Assembly: GCF_020194175.1 (NCBI RefSeq) | Contig: NZ_JADYVX010000015.1 | Coordinates: 62,001-126,000, forward strand | Source: Bradyrhizobium sp. BRP22 | GTDB taxonomy: Bacteria; Pseudomonadota; Alphaproteobacteria; Rhizobiales; Xanthobacteraceae | DNA: 64,000 bases | Reading direction: 5' to 3' | In this document: positions 34,410 to 43,148 of the stretch, piece by piece | Layout of the letters: every line of letters starts with the position of its first letter | Position numbering within the stretch: the stretch's first letter is position 1 | Position numbers and translations under genes: made by a program | The notes under the pieces: generated by a model | What the model saw: the letters and a program-made list of their open reading frames with translations, nothing else | The model's database searches: none | What the model was told of the DNA's origin: nothing

Positions 34410-35603
34410 CTACGCCGTCATCGCGCCGTGCAACCGGTCCAATTCGCCCGCCAGATCGCGCTCCACATCCGCCGCGCGCAGGTTGAGCACGCGATAGCCC
34501 CGCTCCTCCAGCCATTCCCGGCGCTTGGCACGGTCAGCCGCGATCGTTTCGCTCTCGTCGGGGTTTTCCAACTCGAGCGCGATCCGCTGGATGAAGGAGA
34601 CGAAATCGGGGATATGGCGCCCGACCGGAGTCTGGCGCTTGAACAGGCCGGCGAAGCGGCGATCCTTGGTCAGCGCCTGCCACAGGATGCGCTCGGCGTC
34701 GGTCGGGTTGCGGCGGAGCAATCGCGCCAGCCCGCGCACGGTGCTGCTGGCATCGACGGATGCGCCGCCCTGCCCCTGCTCGGCCAGCAGCGCCCGCAGC
34801 CGGGTGGCCTGCTCGCCGTCGAGCACCCCGCCTTTGGCCGGCCCCTTGCGTCCCTCGGCGATCGCCATCACCACGCCGTGCAGCGTATGCATATCCTGCT
34901 TGGTCGGCTCCATCCGGGTGAAGATGTTGCGCAGGTTGACCAGCATGGTGTCGCGCTTCTCGCGCGGCCGCAGGAACTCGACCTTGTCGAGCTCGGCGAC
35001 CAGATTGTCGAAGAAGGCCTGGACCTGGTGCTGGGAGGCGCGCTCGGACCGCTCGGGCATCGCGAATGGCAGCGCGCCCGCAGTCGAGAGCTTGAACCAC
35101 TCATAGCCCATCAGGAGCACTGCCTGGGCCAGGTTCAGCGACGCAAAGCCCGGATTGACCGGGAAGGTGACGATGCGGTTGGCAAGCGCGACCTCCTCGT
35201 TGGTCAGTCCCCAGCGCTCGCGGCCGAACAGGATCCCGGCCCCGCCTCCGCCGGCCACATGCGCGACGATTTCGCGGGCCGCGCCATCCGGCCCGACCAC
35301 CGGCTTGGCCTGGTCATGCGCGCGGGCGGTGGTGGCATAGAGAAGGTCCAGGTCGGCGACGGCCTCTGCGACCGTGTCGAACAATTCGACTCCCTCGAGG
35401 ATATGATCGGCGCCGGCTGCCGCGCGCTGGGCAGCAACATTCGGCCAGCCGTCGCGGGGATTGACCAGCCGAAGCCGCGACAGCGCAAAATTGCCCATCG
35501 CGCGCGCCGCCATCCCGATGTTCTCGCCAAGCTGCGGCTCGACCAGGATCACCACGGGACCCCTGAGGTCGTGCCCGGTCTTGGTCTTGTCGGTGCCGGA
35601 CAT
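34410..35603 (-). CDS. trmJ: TrmJ-type RNA 2'-O-methyltransferase fused to a DUF559 domain
   Basis: A 397-residue protein. Residues 14-255 are a SPOUT TrmH/TrmJ methyltransferase (VVILVEPQLGENIGMAARAMGNF; GILFGRERWGLTNEE; the knot region SLNLAQAVLLMGYEWF), predicted to methylate ribose 32 of tRNA. Residues about 290-395 are a DUF559/VSR-like domain (RRNPTDAERILWQAL, Asp 333 in IPDFV, Glu 344 and Glu 346, RREWLEERGYRVLNL). The nuclease core is partly degenerate: ALELEN replaces VELDG. Translation starts at ATG 35603; the open frame running on to 38309 is antisense to icd. It is convergent with the activator gene, 16 nt apart. Confidence 0.9.
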   Translation of the reverse strand: MSGTDKTKTGHDLRGPVVILVEPQLGENIGMAARAMGNFALSRLRLVNPRDGWPNVAAQRAAAGADHILEGVELFDTVAEAVADLDLLYATTARAHDQAKPVVGPDGAAREIVAHVAGGGGAGILFGRERWGLTNEEVALANRIVTFPVNPGFASLNLAQAVLLMGYEWFKLSTAGALPFAMPERSERASQHQVQAFFDNLVAELDKVEFLRPREKRDTMLVNLRNIFTRMEPTKQDMHTLHGVVMAIAEGRKGPAKGGVLDGEQATRLRALLAEQGQGGASVDASSTVRGLARLLRRNPTDAERILWQALTKDRRFAGLFKRQTPVGRHIPDFVSFIQRIALELENPDESETIAADRAKRREWLEERGYRVLNLRAADVERDLAGELDRLHGAMTA

Positions 35604-35972
35604 CCTGAACTTCGCTTCCTGATTCAATTTCTGAAGAATCTGATTCAGGTCCTGAAGGCGTTGAATCAGAGGACCAAGTCTCCTGTTGCGCCCGGATTGC
35701 CCCGCCGGCGCAAATTTCTCAAGCGGAATAATGACCTTACGGGGATTCTTGAATCCTCCTCCGAAACCTTGGACCCGAATCGTCGGGAAGGCTCCGGGCT
35801 TCCCGCGAGGCCGCCTCGAAGCATGAGCATAACGGCGGCATTCTCGGCTAAAGGATGAGCCGAAACTGCATAACCCCTTGGCTTCCTCCGGCGCTTTGGC
35901 GGTGCTATAGCCCCGGGATATTCCGCTCGTCGCGCCCGAAAGCGCGCTGTTCCCCCAAGAGGCCCTATTCCC
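35604..35972. other. Divergent intergenic region trmJ/icd with inverted repeat
   Basis: This 369-nt region contains CTGATTCAA (35619-35627) and its exact complement TTGAATCAG (35661-35669), with further GATTCA/CTGAA repeats between them, in the trmJ leader. Near icd there is a CTATAG block (about 35909) that may belong to its promoter. No gene was recognised. Confidence 0.5.
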
Positions 35973-37184
35973 ATGGCAAAAATCAAGGTGACCAACCCCG
36001 TCGTCGAACTCGATGGCGACGAGATGACCCGGATCATCTGGAAGTACATCAAGGACAAGCTGATCCACCCGTTCCTTGATGTTCAGCTTTTGTATTACGA
36101 CCTGGGCATCGAGTATCGCGACAAGACCAACGATCAGGTCACGATCGACGCGGCGGAAGCGATCAAGAAGGTCGGGGTGGGCGTCAAGTGTGCCACCATC
36201 ACGCCGGATGAAGCCCGGGTGAAGGAATTCAACCTCAAGGAAATGTGGAAGTCGCCGAACGGCACCATCCGCAACATCCTTGGTGGTGTGATCTTCCGCG
36301 AGCCGATCATCTGCAAGAACGTGCCGCGGCTGGTTCCGGGCTGGACCAAGCCGATCATCATCGGCCGCCACGCCTATGGCGATCAGTACCGCGCCACCGA
36401 CATCAAGTTCCCGGGCAAGGGCACCCTCTCGATGAAATTCGTCGGCGAGGACGGCACCGTGATCGAGAGGGAAGTGTTCAAGACGCCCGGCGCCGGCGTC
36501 GCGATGCAGATGTACAACCTCGACGACTCCATCATCGACTTCGCCCGCGCCTCCTTCAACTACGGCCTGATGCGCGGCTACCCGGTCTACCTCTCGACCA
36601 AGAACACCATCCTCAAGGTCTATGACGGCCGCTTCAAGGACATCTTCCAGGACGTCTACGACCGCGAGTTCAAGAAGGAGTTCGAGGCCAAGCGGCTGAC
36701 TTACGAGCACCGCCTGATCGACGACATGGTGGCCTCGGCCCTGAAATGGTCCGGCGGCTACGTCTGGGCCTGCAAGAACTATGACGGCGACGTCCAGTCC
36801 GACACCGTGGCGCAGGGCTATGGCTCGCTCGGCCTGATGACCTCGGTGCTGCTCACCCCCGACGGCAAGACCGTGGAAGCCGAGGCCGCGCACGGCACGG
36901 TGACCCGGCACTACCGCGAGCACCAGAAGGGCAAGGAGACCTCGACCAACTCGATCGCCTCGATCTTCGCCTGGACGCGCGGCCTCGCCCACCGCGCCAA
37001 GCTCGACAACAACCCTGAGCTTGCGAAGTTTGCCGACAGGCTGGAGAAGGTCTGCGTGCAGACCGTCGAGGACGGCTACATGACCAAGGACCTCGCGCTC
37101 CTGGTCGGCGCCGACCAGCGCTGGCTCTCCACCACCGGCTTCCTCGACAAGGTCGCCGAGAACCTCGCCAAGGCGGCGGCATAA
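35973..37184 (+). CDS. icd: NADP-dependent isocitrate dehydrogenase
   Basis: A 403-residue homodimeric, eukaryote-like NADP isocitrate dehydrogenase of the TCA cycle. Typical segments are VVELDGDEMTRIIWKYIKDKLI, the substrate site KSPNGTIRNILGGVIFREPI, the metal-binding Asp region YDGDVQSD, and GSLGLMTSVLLTPDGKTVEAEAAHGTVTRHY. Length and N-terminus are standard. It is monocistronic; a family R3 palindrome follows the gene. Confidence 0.97.
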   Translation: MAKIKVTNPVVELDGDEMTRIIWKYIKDKLIHPFLDVQLLYYDLGIEYRDKTNDQVTIDAAEAIKKVGVGVKCATITPDEARVKEFNLKEMWKSPNGTIRNILGGVIFREPIICKNVPRLVPGWTKPIIIGRHAYGDQYRATDIKFPGKGTLSMKFVGEDGTVIEREVFKTPGAGVAMQMYNLDDSIIDFARASFNYGLMRGYPVYLSTKNTILKVYDGRFKDIFQDVYDREFKKEFEAKRLTYEHRLIDDMVASALKWSGGYVWACKNYDGDVQSDTVAQGYGSLGLMTSVLLTPDGKTVEAEAAHGTVTRHYREHQKGKETSTNSIASIFAWTRGLAHRAKLDNNPELAKFADRLEKVCVQTVEDGYMTKDLALLVGADQRWLSTTGFLDKVAENLAKAAA

Positions 37185-37215
37185 GCCGCCTTCGCACGCG
37201 CAAGGCTCCATCACC

Positions 37216-37292
37216 GTCATTGCGCGCGAAGCAATCCATCTACCCCCTTGCGGCACCATGGATTGCTTCGTCGCTTCGCTCCTCGCAAGGAC
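37216..37292. repeat. Palindromic repeat downstream of icd (family R3)
   Basis: GTCATTGCGCGCGAAGCAATC and GATTGCTTCGTCGCTTCGCTC...AAGGAC are the inverted ends, with CCATGGATTGC in the middle. Sister copy at 19083-19165. Confidence 0.8.
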
Positions 37293-37328
37293 GGAACTGA
37301 GAACGCGCCGCTCCAACAAGGGCATCTC

Positions 37329-37835
37329 ATGCCGTCGCTTAAGACTGCCGCGATTGCCCTCCTGCTTACGGGTTCGGCAACCGCCAATTCCGCCGCCGAA
37401 ACCCGCCTTCCCGATGCCATCTCCGCGCCGGGAGAGGCGATCGTGCTCAGCGTTCACGCCGAAGGCGCGCAGGTCTATGAGTGCAAGGCCGGCATCGATG
37501 GCAATCTTGCCTGGGCCTTTCGCGAACCGATTGCAACGCTGATGGCTGACGGCAAGACCGTCGGCCGCCACTATGCCGGACCGAACTGGGAACATGTCGA
37601 CGGCAGCGCCGTGCTGGGCAGGACGTCCGGCAACGTGCCGGGCGCGACGCCGAAGGATATCCCCTGGCTCAAGCTCGATGTGATCTCCCGGCGCGGCAGC
37701 GGCACGCTGTCCAGTGTCACGACCGTGCAGCGGATCAACACGGCGGGCGGCATCCTCGCAGGAGCGTGCGACAAGGCCGGCGCGACCCATAGCGCGCCCT
37801 ATTCCGCGGACTACGTGTTTCTCCGCAAGGACTGA
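37329..37835 (+). CDS. Exported DUF3455 protein
   Basis: A 168-residue protein with a signal peptide (about 23 residues, ending SATANSAAE). The mature part matches the DUF3455 type: VHAEGAQVYECKAG, ADGKTVGRHYAGPNWEHVDGSAVLG, DIPWLKLDV and the ending ADYVFLRK. Two cysteines (in YECKA and GACDK) could form a disulfide. It is periplasmic or extracellular and of unknown function. AAGGG precedes ATG 37329. Confidence 0.85.
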   Translation: MPSLKTAAIALLLTGSATANSAAETRLPDAISAPGEAIVLSVHAEGAQVYECKAGIDGNLAWAFREPIATLMADGKTVGRHYAGPNWEHVDGSAVLGRTSGNVPGATPKDIPWLKLDVISRRGSGTLSSVTTVQRINTAGGILAGACDKAGATHSAPYSADYVFLRKD

Positions 37836-37848
37836 CGCCAAACGCAGT

Positions 37849-37957
37849 GCCGTAGGATGGATAGAGCGCAAGCGAAACCCATCAGCTTCGGAGCAAGCCG
37901 CGGGACGGTGGGTTTCCCGCCGGATACTGGATGCCCGCCTGCGCGGGCATGACGGTG
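37849..37957. repeat. Two abutting intergenic repeats (R9 and R5 tail)
   Basis: GTAGGATGGATAGAGCGCAA...GGTGGGTTTC (37853-37920) is one palindromic repeat. It runs into GATACTGGATGCCCGCCTGC...GGGCATGAC, the right half of family R5. Confidence 0.65.
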
Positions 37958-38019
37958 GAGAGGATATGAGTTCGCGTTCTCGCGGCATTGTTCGCCCGAG
38001 GTTTGCATCTCGTTTCACC

Positions 38020-38465
38020 CTCATCCAAGTGAGGGCGCAGGGAAAGCCGGGTGCCGGTTGCACCCGTGGGCCCCGTGCAACAAAAAGCACGGGGGTAGGA
38101 CCACAGGTCAACCGGAGCAACACCGGCTTTCCCTGCGCGATGGTTTTACGGCTTACTTCGCGCTCTTCCCGGTGACCGGGCTTTCTTGCCACCGTCGCCC
38201 ACAGATCATCTCCGCGAACTTGGCGCCAGCGTCGGGGCGCCAGAACCACACGACTTCGCCGTCCACGGATAGTCACGCTCGTCAGTCGCAACACCCGCGT
38301 CCACCGCATCTCACCGCAACGTTCGTGACGATCGCGAGCCGCCCCTCATCCGCCGTGAGACGTGCGGAGTCATAGTGCTGATTTGCCCGACGGCGAAAGT
38401 GGAATATTTTTTGCGCGAGGGATGGACAGACTTTCGTCCTGATTTGCCCGTCGGGTCGTTCTGTC
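38020..38465. repeat. Long dispersed repeat R8, uninterrupted copy
   Basis: About 445 bp beginning near AGGGAAAGCCGGGTGCCGGT and including GCAACACCGGCTTTCCCTGC, so the first about 115 bp can fold on itself. The same first section recurs at 41606-41825, there broken by an insertion. The rest (to about 38465) has no second copy here. Short open frames in it look like by-products of the repeat. The remainder of the gap to the oxidoreductase gene (to 38630) shows only its ribosome site. Confidence 0.75.
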
Positions 38466-38630
38466 GCAGCCAAGCGTCGAAATCGTCGTTGCGTCCGAAG
38501 CGAAGCAGGCAACAGCGAAAACCGGATAGGGCCTGATGAGCTACTGAGGTCTCGACAGTTTGCGCAAGACTTCCGTACGCGGCGATAAGCTGCTTTGATA
38601 GGCAAAACAACGATAACGGGAGGTACTGCA

Positions 38631-39848
38631 GTGACGGTTGGATTTGATACCCGCGGCGCGGCGCGGCCAAGGCTTTTCCAGCCGCTGACAATTCGGGCCC
38701 TTACCTTGAAGAACCGGCTCGTCGTGCCACCGATGGTCCATTACCGCTGCGCCCCCGGCAACACCTGCGGCACGTTCCACGTTGTGCATCTCGGACGCTA
38801 TGCGCTGGGCGGCTTCGGGCTGGTCTTTGTCGAGGCGACAGCCGTCGAAGATGTCGGTCTCATCAACGAGAATGATCTTGGTATCTGGAATGAGGCCCAG
38901 GCCGAAAGTTTCAAACCATTGATCGAGTTCATGCGGCGCCAGAACACGGCGATCGGCATCCAGCTTGCCCATGGCGGACGGAAGTCATCCTCGCAGACCG
39001 CCATGCAGGGCATGGGGCCGCTGACCGAAGAAAATATCAAGGCGGGTGCAAAGGTCTGGCAGCCGGTGGGGCCGACAGCCGAGCCCGTAGCAGCCGGCTG
39101 GCTGGCGCCGCGGCAGCTGACGACAGCCGAGTGCCGGGCGATGCCCGCCACCTGGGCCAACGCCGCGCGCAATGCGGTGAAAGCTGGCTTCGATGTCATC
39201 GAGGTCCACATGGCGCACGGCTATCTGCTCGCGTCTTTTCTCTCGCCGGTGTCCAATACGCGCAACGATGAATATGGCGGCGACCGCGCCGGACGCATGC
39301 GCCTGCCGCTGGAGGTCGTCGAGGCCGTGCGGCACGAAATGCCGGCTTCCATGCCGCTGTTCGTGCGCGTCTCATCCGTGGACGGCACGAAGGAAGGCTG
39401 GAACATGGATGACACGGTGGCGCTTGCTCACGAGTTGAAGGCGCGCGGGGTTGACGTGATCGACTGTTCGTCGGGCGGGATTGCAGGGGCCGCAACGGCG
39501 GCGCAGGTCACGCGCAGCCTTGGGTTTCAGGTCCCGTTCGCCGAGAGAGTTCGAAAGGAAGCAGACATCGCCACGATGGCAGTCGGTCTCATTCTCGAGG
39601 CGCAACAGGCGGAAGCCATCCTTGAGAATGGTCAGGCTGATCTCATCGCGGTCGGGCGACAGTCGCAGTACAATCCCAACATCGCCCATCACTGGTCTCA
39701 CGATCTCGGCATCAACAGCCGCTTCGAGGACTGGACCCCGGAGTACGGGTGGTGGCTCGAGAAGCGGATCAGAACGATGCAAGGCTTTGCCACGCCGACT
39801 GGCAGCGTGACACGTTCCTCCCCGGAGCATGGAGCCGATCAATCATAG
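38631..39848 (+). CDS. Old Yellow Enzyme family NADH:flavin oxidoreductase
   Basis: A 405-residue FMN-dependent TIM-barrel oxidoreductase. The N-terminal LFQPLTIRALTLKNRLVVPPM, the substrate motif IQLAHGGRKSS, the GFDVIEVHMAHGYLLASFLSPVSN stretch and FMN-site IAVGRQSQYNPN are typical of the YqjM-like branch. It would reduce activated C=C bonds of enones or xenobiotics. GTG 38631 is the start: GGGAGG lies 8 nt upstream, while an upstream TTG has no ribosome site. Confidence 0.9.
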   Translation: MTVGFDTRGAARPRLFQPLTIRALTLKNRLVVPPMVHYRCAPGNTCGTFHVVHLGRYALGGFGLVFVEATAVEDVGLINENDLGIWNEAQAESFKPLIEFMRRQNTAIGIQLAHGGRKSSSQTAMQGMGPLTEENIKAGAKVWQPVGPTAEPVAAGWLAPRQLTTAECRAMPATWANAARNAVKAGFDVIEVHMAHGYLLASFLSPVSNTRNDEYGGDRAGRMRLPLEVVEAVRHEMPASMPLFVRVSSVDGTKEGWNMDDTVALAHELKARGVDVIDCSSGGIAGAATAAQVTRSLGFQVPFAERVRKEADIATMAVGLILEAQQAEAILENGQADLIAVGRQSQYNPNIAHHWSHDLGINSRFEDWTPEYGWWLEKRIRTMQGFATPTGSVTRSSPEHGADQS

Positions 39849-39960
39849 AGTTTTCGGGCGCCAAGGTGGGACCAGGCGAACTCGTCAAACTCCAGAATGC
39901 GAATTGCAGTGCCGCACCACGCGTCGAGGACCATGCGGCGTGCGCTCGGCGGACCGCGTC

Positions 39961-41502
39961 TTACCACCAACGCGGTTGCATCGGTTGGTAGTTCTGGCCG
40001 GCGCGCGGACGCGGATTGCCAGGTTGGGAATTCCAGTTCGGCTGGAAAAAGAATCCGAAGCCGTTGTTGCCCCAGTCGTTGCCGCTCGCAACGGGGACAT
40101 CGACGATCGTAGGCTGGCGCATCTTGAAGCCGCCCTGGGGCTGGTTGCTTAGCACCGCGACGAACTCGGTGCGATAGTTGGTCTCGCGGCTGAGCGGCTC
40201 GTCCGAGACGATGATCGAGGACCGCGGCAATGCAGTCGGCGCGATGCGATCAAGCACATCCTGCGGGATGGTGATGCGGTCGAGCGCGTCCTTGGCGTCG
40301 TCCCCGTCGTCGATCGTGACCGCAGTCCAGTGCAGGCCGGCGTCGTTGCGCGCCATTGCCGTGAACACATGCGTGCCGATCGGCTTGTCGGGATCGCGGA
40401 TCGTCACCGGAACCTCGATGGTCGCATCGAACACCTCGCCGCCGTCGGGCCACTGCTTGTGAGTGTTGCGCCGTACGTAAAGCTTCTGCGTCGCGCGGCT
40501 GATGTAAACCGACGCCGGCTCGAGCGCGAGCTTCGCCTCATTCGCCGCCTTGGCGGTGTCGGCCTTCCTGGTCTGGGCCGCTTTGGCGGCGTCCTTTGCG
40601 GCGGCTGCGGCGGCCGGCTTCGACTTCGCGTCGGTCTTGGCGGCGTCGAGTTGCGTCCCCGCCTCCGCAGCCCTAAGGGCGGCCTTCTCCCTCTGCTCCG
40701 TGGCCCGCGCCTTGGCCTGGTCCGTCTTTGCGGCGGCGAGCGTCTTGTCGGCGAAGGCGAGCTCGGCGTCGGCGCGGGCCTTGAGCCCCTCCAGCTTGCG
40801 CAGCGACGCCGTCAGCGATGCTGTCTCGCGCGCCGCTGTCGCGGCGGCTTTCCTCGCCTCGTCGGCTGCCCTGGCGGCCTCCTCGGCCTCGCGGGCGAGC
40901 GTCTCGGCACGCGCCGGAGCGGCTGCGACGGCCTTCGCGTTCGGCGCCAATAGCGCCGGGTGGGAAAACTCGACCGGAACCGCGTCGTTCGGCGAGATGA
41001 TCACCCGCATTCCGATCCGCGTCTTGTCGAACAACTTCTCCGCAAAGTCGTAGGGCATCCTCACGCAGCCATGCGAGGCCGCATACCCGGGCAGCGGCCC
41101 GCCGTGCAGCGCGATGCCGTTCCAGGTGATGCGCTGCATGTTCGGCATCCAGGCATCGTCATAGAGGTTCGAGTGGTGGTCCTTTTCCTTATCGACCACG
41201 GCGAAGACGCCGGCAGGCGTCTCGCGTCCCTTGGTGCCGGTCGACACCGGCGCGCGCAGGATCCAGCCCTCGGCGTCGTAAAAAGTGACCTGCTGGGTCT
41301 TGATCGACACGATCGCCATGATCGGCTCGCCTGCATCGCGCGGGGCCGTCGCCTCGGTGGCCGGCGCGGGGCGCGCCTGTCTCGCCGCGGCATCGACAGT
41401 CAGCGCCGCCAATGCGGTCATCGTCACGAGCGTCACAATGGCGGGTCGCCTCCAACGCCGCGTTTCCACGGTGGATTGCGCCGTCATCAATCGACTTACC
41501 AT
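39961..41502 (-). CDS. L,D-transpeptidase with long Ala-rich coiled coil and C-terminal YkuD-like domain
   Basis: A 513-residue cell-wall enzyme with an N-terminal membrane anchor (about residues 20-40). The catalytic YkuD domain (about 62-190) has the active site HGGPLPGYAASHGCVRMP, with Cys as nucleophile, so it forms 3-3 cross-links or attaches proteins to peptidoglycan. Residues about 200-320 are an Ala/Lys/Glu-rich coiled coil. A C-terminal domain from about 325 (VYISRATQKLYVRR...IGTHVFTAMARNDAG) looks like a second YkuD-type fold lacking the SHGC motif. The tail is rich in Asn, Pro and Gln. Confidence 0.88.
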   Translation of the reverse strand: MVSRLMTAQSTVETRRWRRPAIVTLVTMTALAALTVDAAARQARPAPATEATAPRDAGEPIMAIVSIKTQQVTFYDAEGWILRAPVSTGTKGRETPAGVFAVVDKEKDHHSNLYDDAWMPNMQRITWNGIALHGGPLPGYAASHGCVRMPYDFAEKLFDKTRIGMRVIISPNDAVPVEFSHPALLAPNAKAVAAAPARAETLAREAEEAARAADEARKAAATAARETASLTASLRKLEGLKARADAELAFADKTLAAAKTDQAKARATEQREKAALRAAEAGTQLDAAKTDAKSKPAAAAAAKDAAKAAQTRKADTAKAANEAKLALEPASVYISRATQKLYVRRNTHKQWPDGGEVFDATIEVPVTIRDPDKPIGTHVFTAMARNDAGLHWTAVTIDDGDDAKDALDRITIPQDVLDRIAPTALPRSSIIVSDEPLSRETNYRTEFVAVLSNQPQGGFKMRQPTIVDVPVASGNDWGNNGFGFFFQPNWNSQPGNPRPRAGQNYQPMQPRWW

Positions 41503-41605
41503 GCCATGTCCCGGTTGAAATGCCTGTCCGCGCCTGCGTCCATCAAGATCGGCGACCAGCTTATTTGAGTCACCCCGATACGGCTAGAGCGACCCGGTGT
41601 CGACT

Positions 41606-41825
41606 GGGAAAGCCGGGTGCCGGTTGCACCCGTGGGACCCGTGCAACAAAAGCACGAGGGCTAGAGCGTTTTCGAGCGAAGTGGAGACCGGTTCGCGTGA
41701 AGAAAACGCGTCAAAACAAGAATCTACAGCTTCGGTTCTGATTCAATCAGAGCCGAAAATGCTCTAGGACCACAGGTCAACCGGAGCAACACCGGCTTTT
41801 CCTGCGCGATGGTTTGACGGCCTAA
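41606..41825. repeat. Long dispersed repeat R8, copy interrupted by R1
   Basis: 41606-41663 and 41765-41825 match 38039 onward nearly base for base; the 101 bp between are a family R1 element. Together with flanking sequence this fills the gap between the L,D-transpeptidase and HlyD genes (41503-41906); nothing else was recognised there. Confidence 0.85.
41664..41764. mobile_element. Palindromic MITE-like element R1 inserted in R8
   Basis: A 101-bp element with ends GAGCGTTTTC and GAAAATGCTC (inverted, one mismatch) and TA on both sides (41662-41663, 41765-41766). The R8 copy at 38020 lacks it and has a single TA at the site. It has no coding capacity. Relatives lie at 1-56, 6638-6736 and 60711-60804. 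Confidence 0.8.
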
Positions 41826-41906
41826 ATAAAAGGCTCGATCCGAAAGTGACCGTTTTTGACCGGAGCCGACGAAGCGAGATATTCGCTCCAACGTCCGATG
41901 CGAGAC

Positions 41907-43145
41907 CTAACGCTCCCCCCGCTGCGTTATACGCGTTCCGTCAGCAATTCGGTCACTGGGATGCAGGACGACCCGATCGCCAGCCGCAAGTCCGGAGATC
42001 ACTTCCACCAGCCGATTGTTGCGATGCCCGACTTGGACTGGAATACTTCTGGCACGGCCGTTCTCATCGGCAAAAGCGAACCACTGATCACCTTTTCGGA
42101 ACAGCGCGCTCACGGGAATGGTCAAGGCGTCTGCACTGCTCCAAGTGGTGACGTGGACAACGACGCGGTAGTCGTGACCTAGCTGCGACCACACATCCGG
42201 CGGGTCCACGAAGTCGATGGTCACGCGGACCCGTTGTTCCTCGATACCGAGCGCCGAGACCTTCAGGAAACCGGCGGGGTCCACCCGTACCACCTTGCCC
42301 CTGATGGATGGTCCCCCCCAACCGTCGATCCGGACGGGTGCGCCCACCTTGATCTGGACGGCATCGGTCGAGAGCAGGTCCGCCACGACCTCGAGATCGA
42401 GCGGATTGCCGATATCGACCAAGGGCGCGCCCGGCAGAACCGCGGCCTCGCTGTCCTGGATGATCTTCAGCACCTTGCCGCTGGCCGGCGCGAACACCTT
42501 CACACAGCATGCCCTGTCCGTGGACGGCGCCAGAGTGGCCGGATCGATCAAGCGCGCCGCAGCGCTCGCCCGCGCGCTGCGCCGCATCTCGAGTTGCGCC
42601 TTGGCACTCGCAAGCGCGGCTTCATTGCTGTCGACTTCGAACTTGGCCTTGTCATAGGCCTGTGCGGAGATGGTCTGGGTGCGCGACAGGGCCTGCGCCC
42701 GTTGGAACTCAGTTCGCGCGAAATCGAGCACGGCTTCGAGGCGACGGATTTCCGCTTCCTGCTGCTGGATAGATGCATCGGCCGCGATCAACTCGGCCTG
42801 CAGCTGATCGCGCGATCGTACGTCGATGAAGCTAGGCGGCGTCGGCTGCATCAGCGCGACAATGCTTTGGTTGGCGATGACTTCATCACCGACATGCAGC
42901 GACGGGCTCCGTTCACCCGTAGGATGAGAAATTCTCAAGACCTTTCCGGCGACGGGCGCGGAAACCGTATAGATGTGCCGTACATGGGTCCTACCGTCGT
43001 CCTCGGCCGTGACCTCCATCGATCCCCGCGTCACGGTCGCCAAGTCCACGCCAACTGGAGCTGGCCAGGCCAGCCAAAAGCCCGCCGCTACAACCACCAC
43101 TGAAGCTGCCGTCCAACTCCCCCGCTTCAACCAGGTCGCGCTCAT
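41907..43145 (-). CDS. HlyD-family periplasmic adaptor (ABC export system)
   Basis: A 412-residue membrane-fusion protein with one N-terminal helix (about residues 11-28), a lipoyl/barrel-sandwich hybrid domain split by a helical hairpin (about 100-200, QLQAELIAADASIQQQEAEIRRLEAV) and a beta-barrel ending in a typical SALFRKGDQWFAFA segment. It should link the FtsX-type permease encoded 3 nt upstream to the cell envelope. Last gene of a six-gene unit. Confidence 0.9.
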   Translation of the reverse strand: MSATWLKRGSWTAASVVVVAAGFWLAWPAPVGVDLATVTRGSMEVTAEDDGRTHVRHIYTVSAPVAGKVLRISHPTGERSPSLHVGDEVIANQSIVALMQPTPPSFIDVRSRDQLQAELIAADASIQQQEAEIRRLEAVLDFARTEFQRAQALSRTQTISAQAYDKAKFEVDSNEAALASAKAQLEMRRSARASAAARLIDPATLAPSTDRACCVKVFAPASGKVLKIIQDSEAAVLPGAPLVDIGNPLDLEVVADLLSTDAVQIKVGAPVRIDGWGGPSIRGKVVRVDPAGFLKVSALGIEEQRVRVTIDFVDPPDVWSQLGHDYRVVVHVTTWSSADALTIPVSALFRKGDQWFAFADENGRARSIPVQVGHRNNRLVEVISGLAAGDRVVLHPSDRIADGTRITQRGER

Positions 43146-43148
43146 GGC

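Noticed and set aside
34410..38309. A 1299-codon minus-strand open frame continuing upstream of trmJ through icd
   Set aside because: Only the last 397 codons match a protein family. The rest is antisense to icd and to a dispersed repeat, and is open because of high GC.
38058..38375. Short open frames in the R8 repeat (for example the 105-codon frame here)
   Set aside because: They arise from the repeat itself; the same first section recurs at 41606 with an insertion and no common reading frame.
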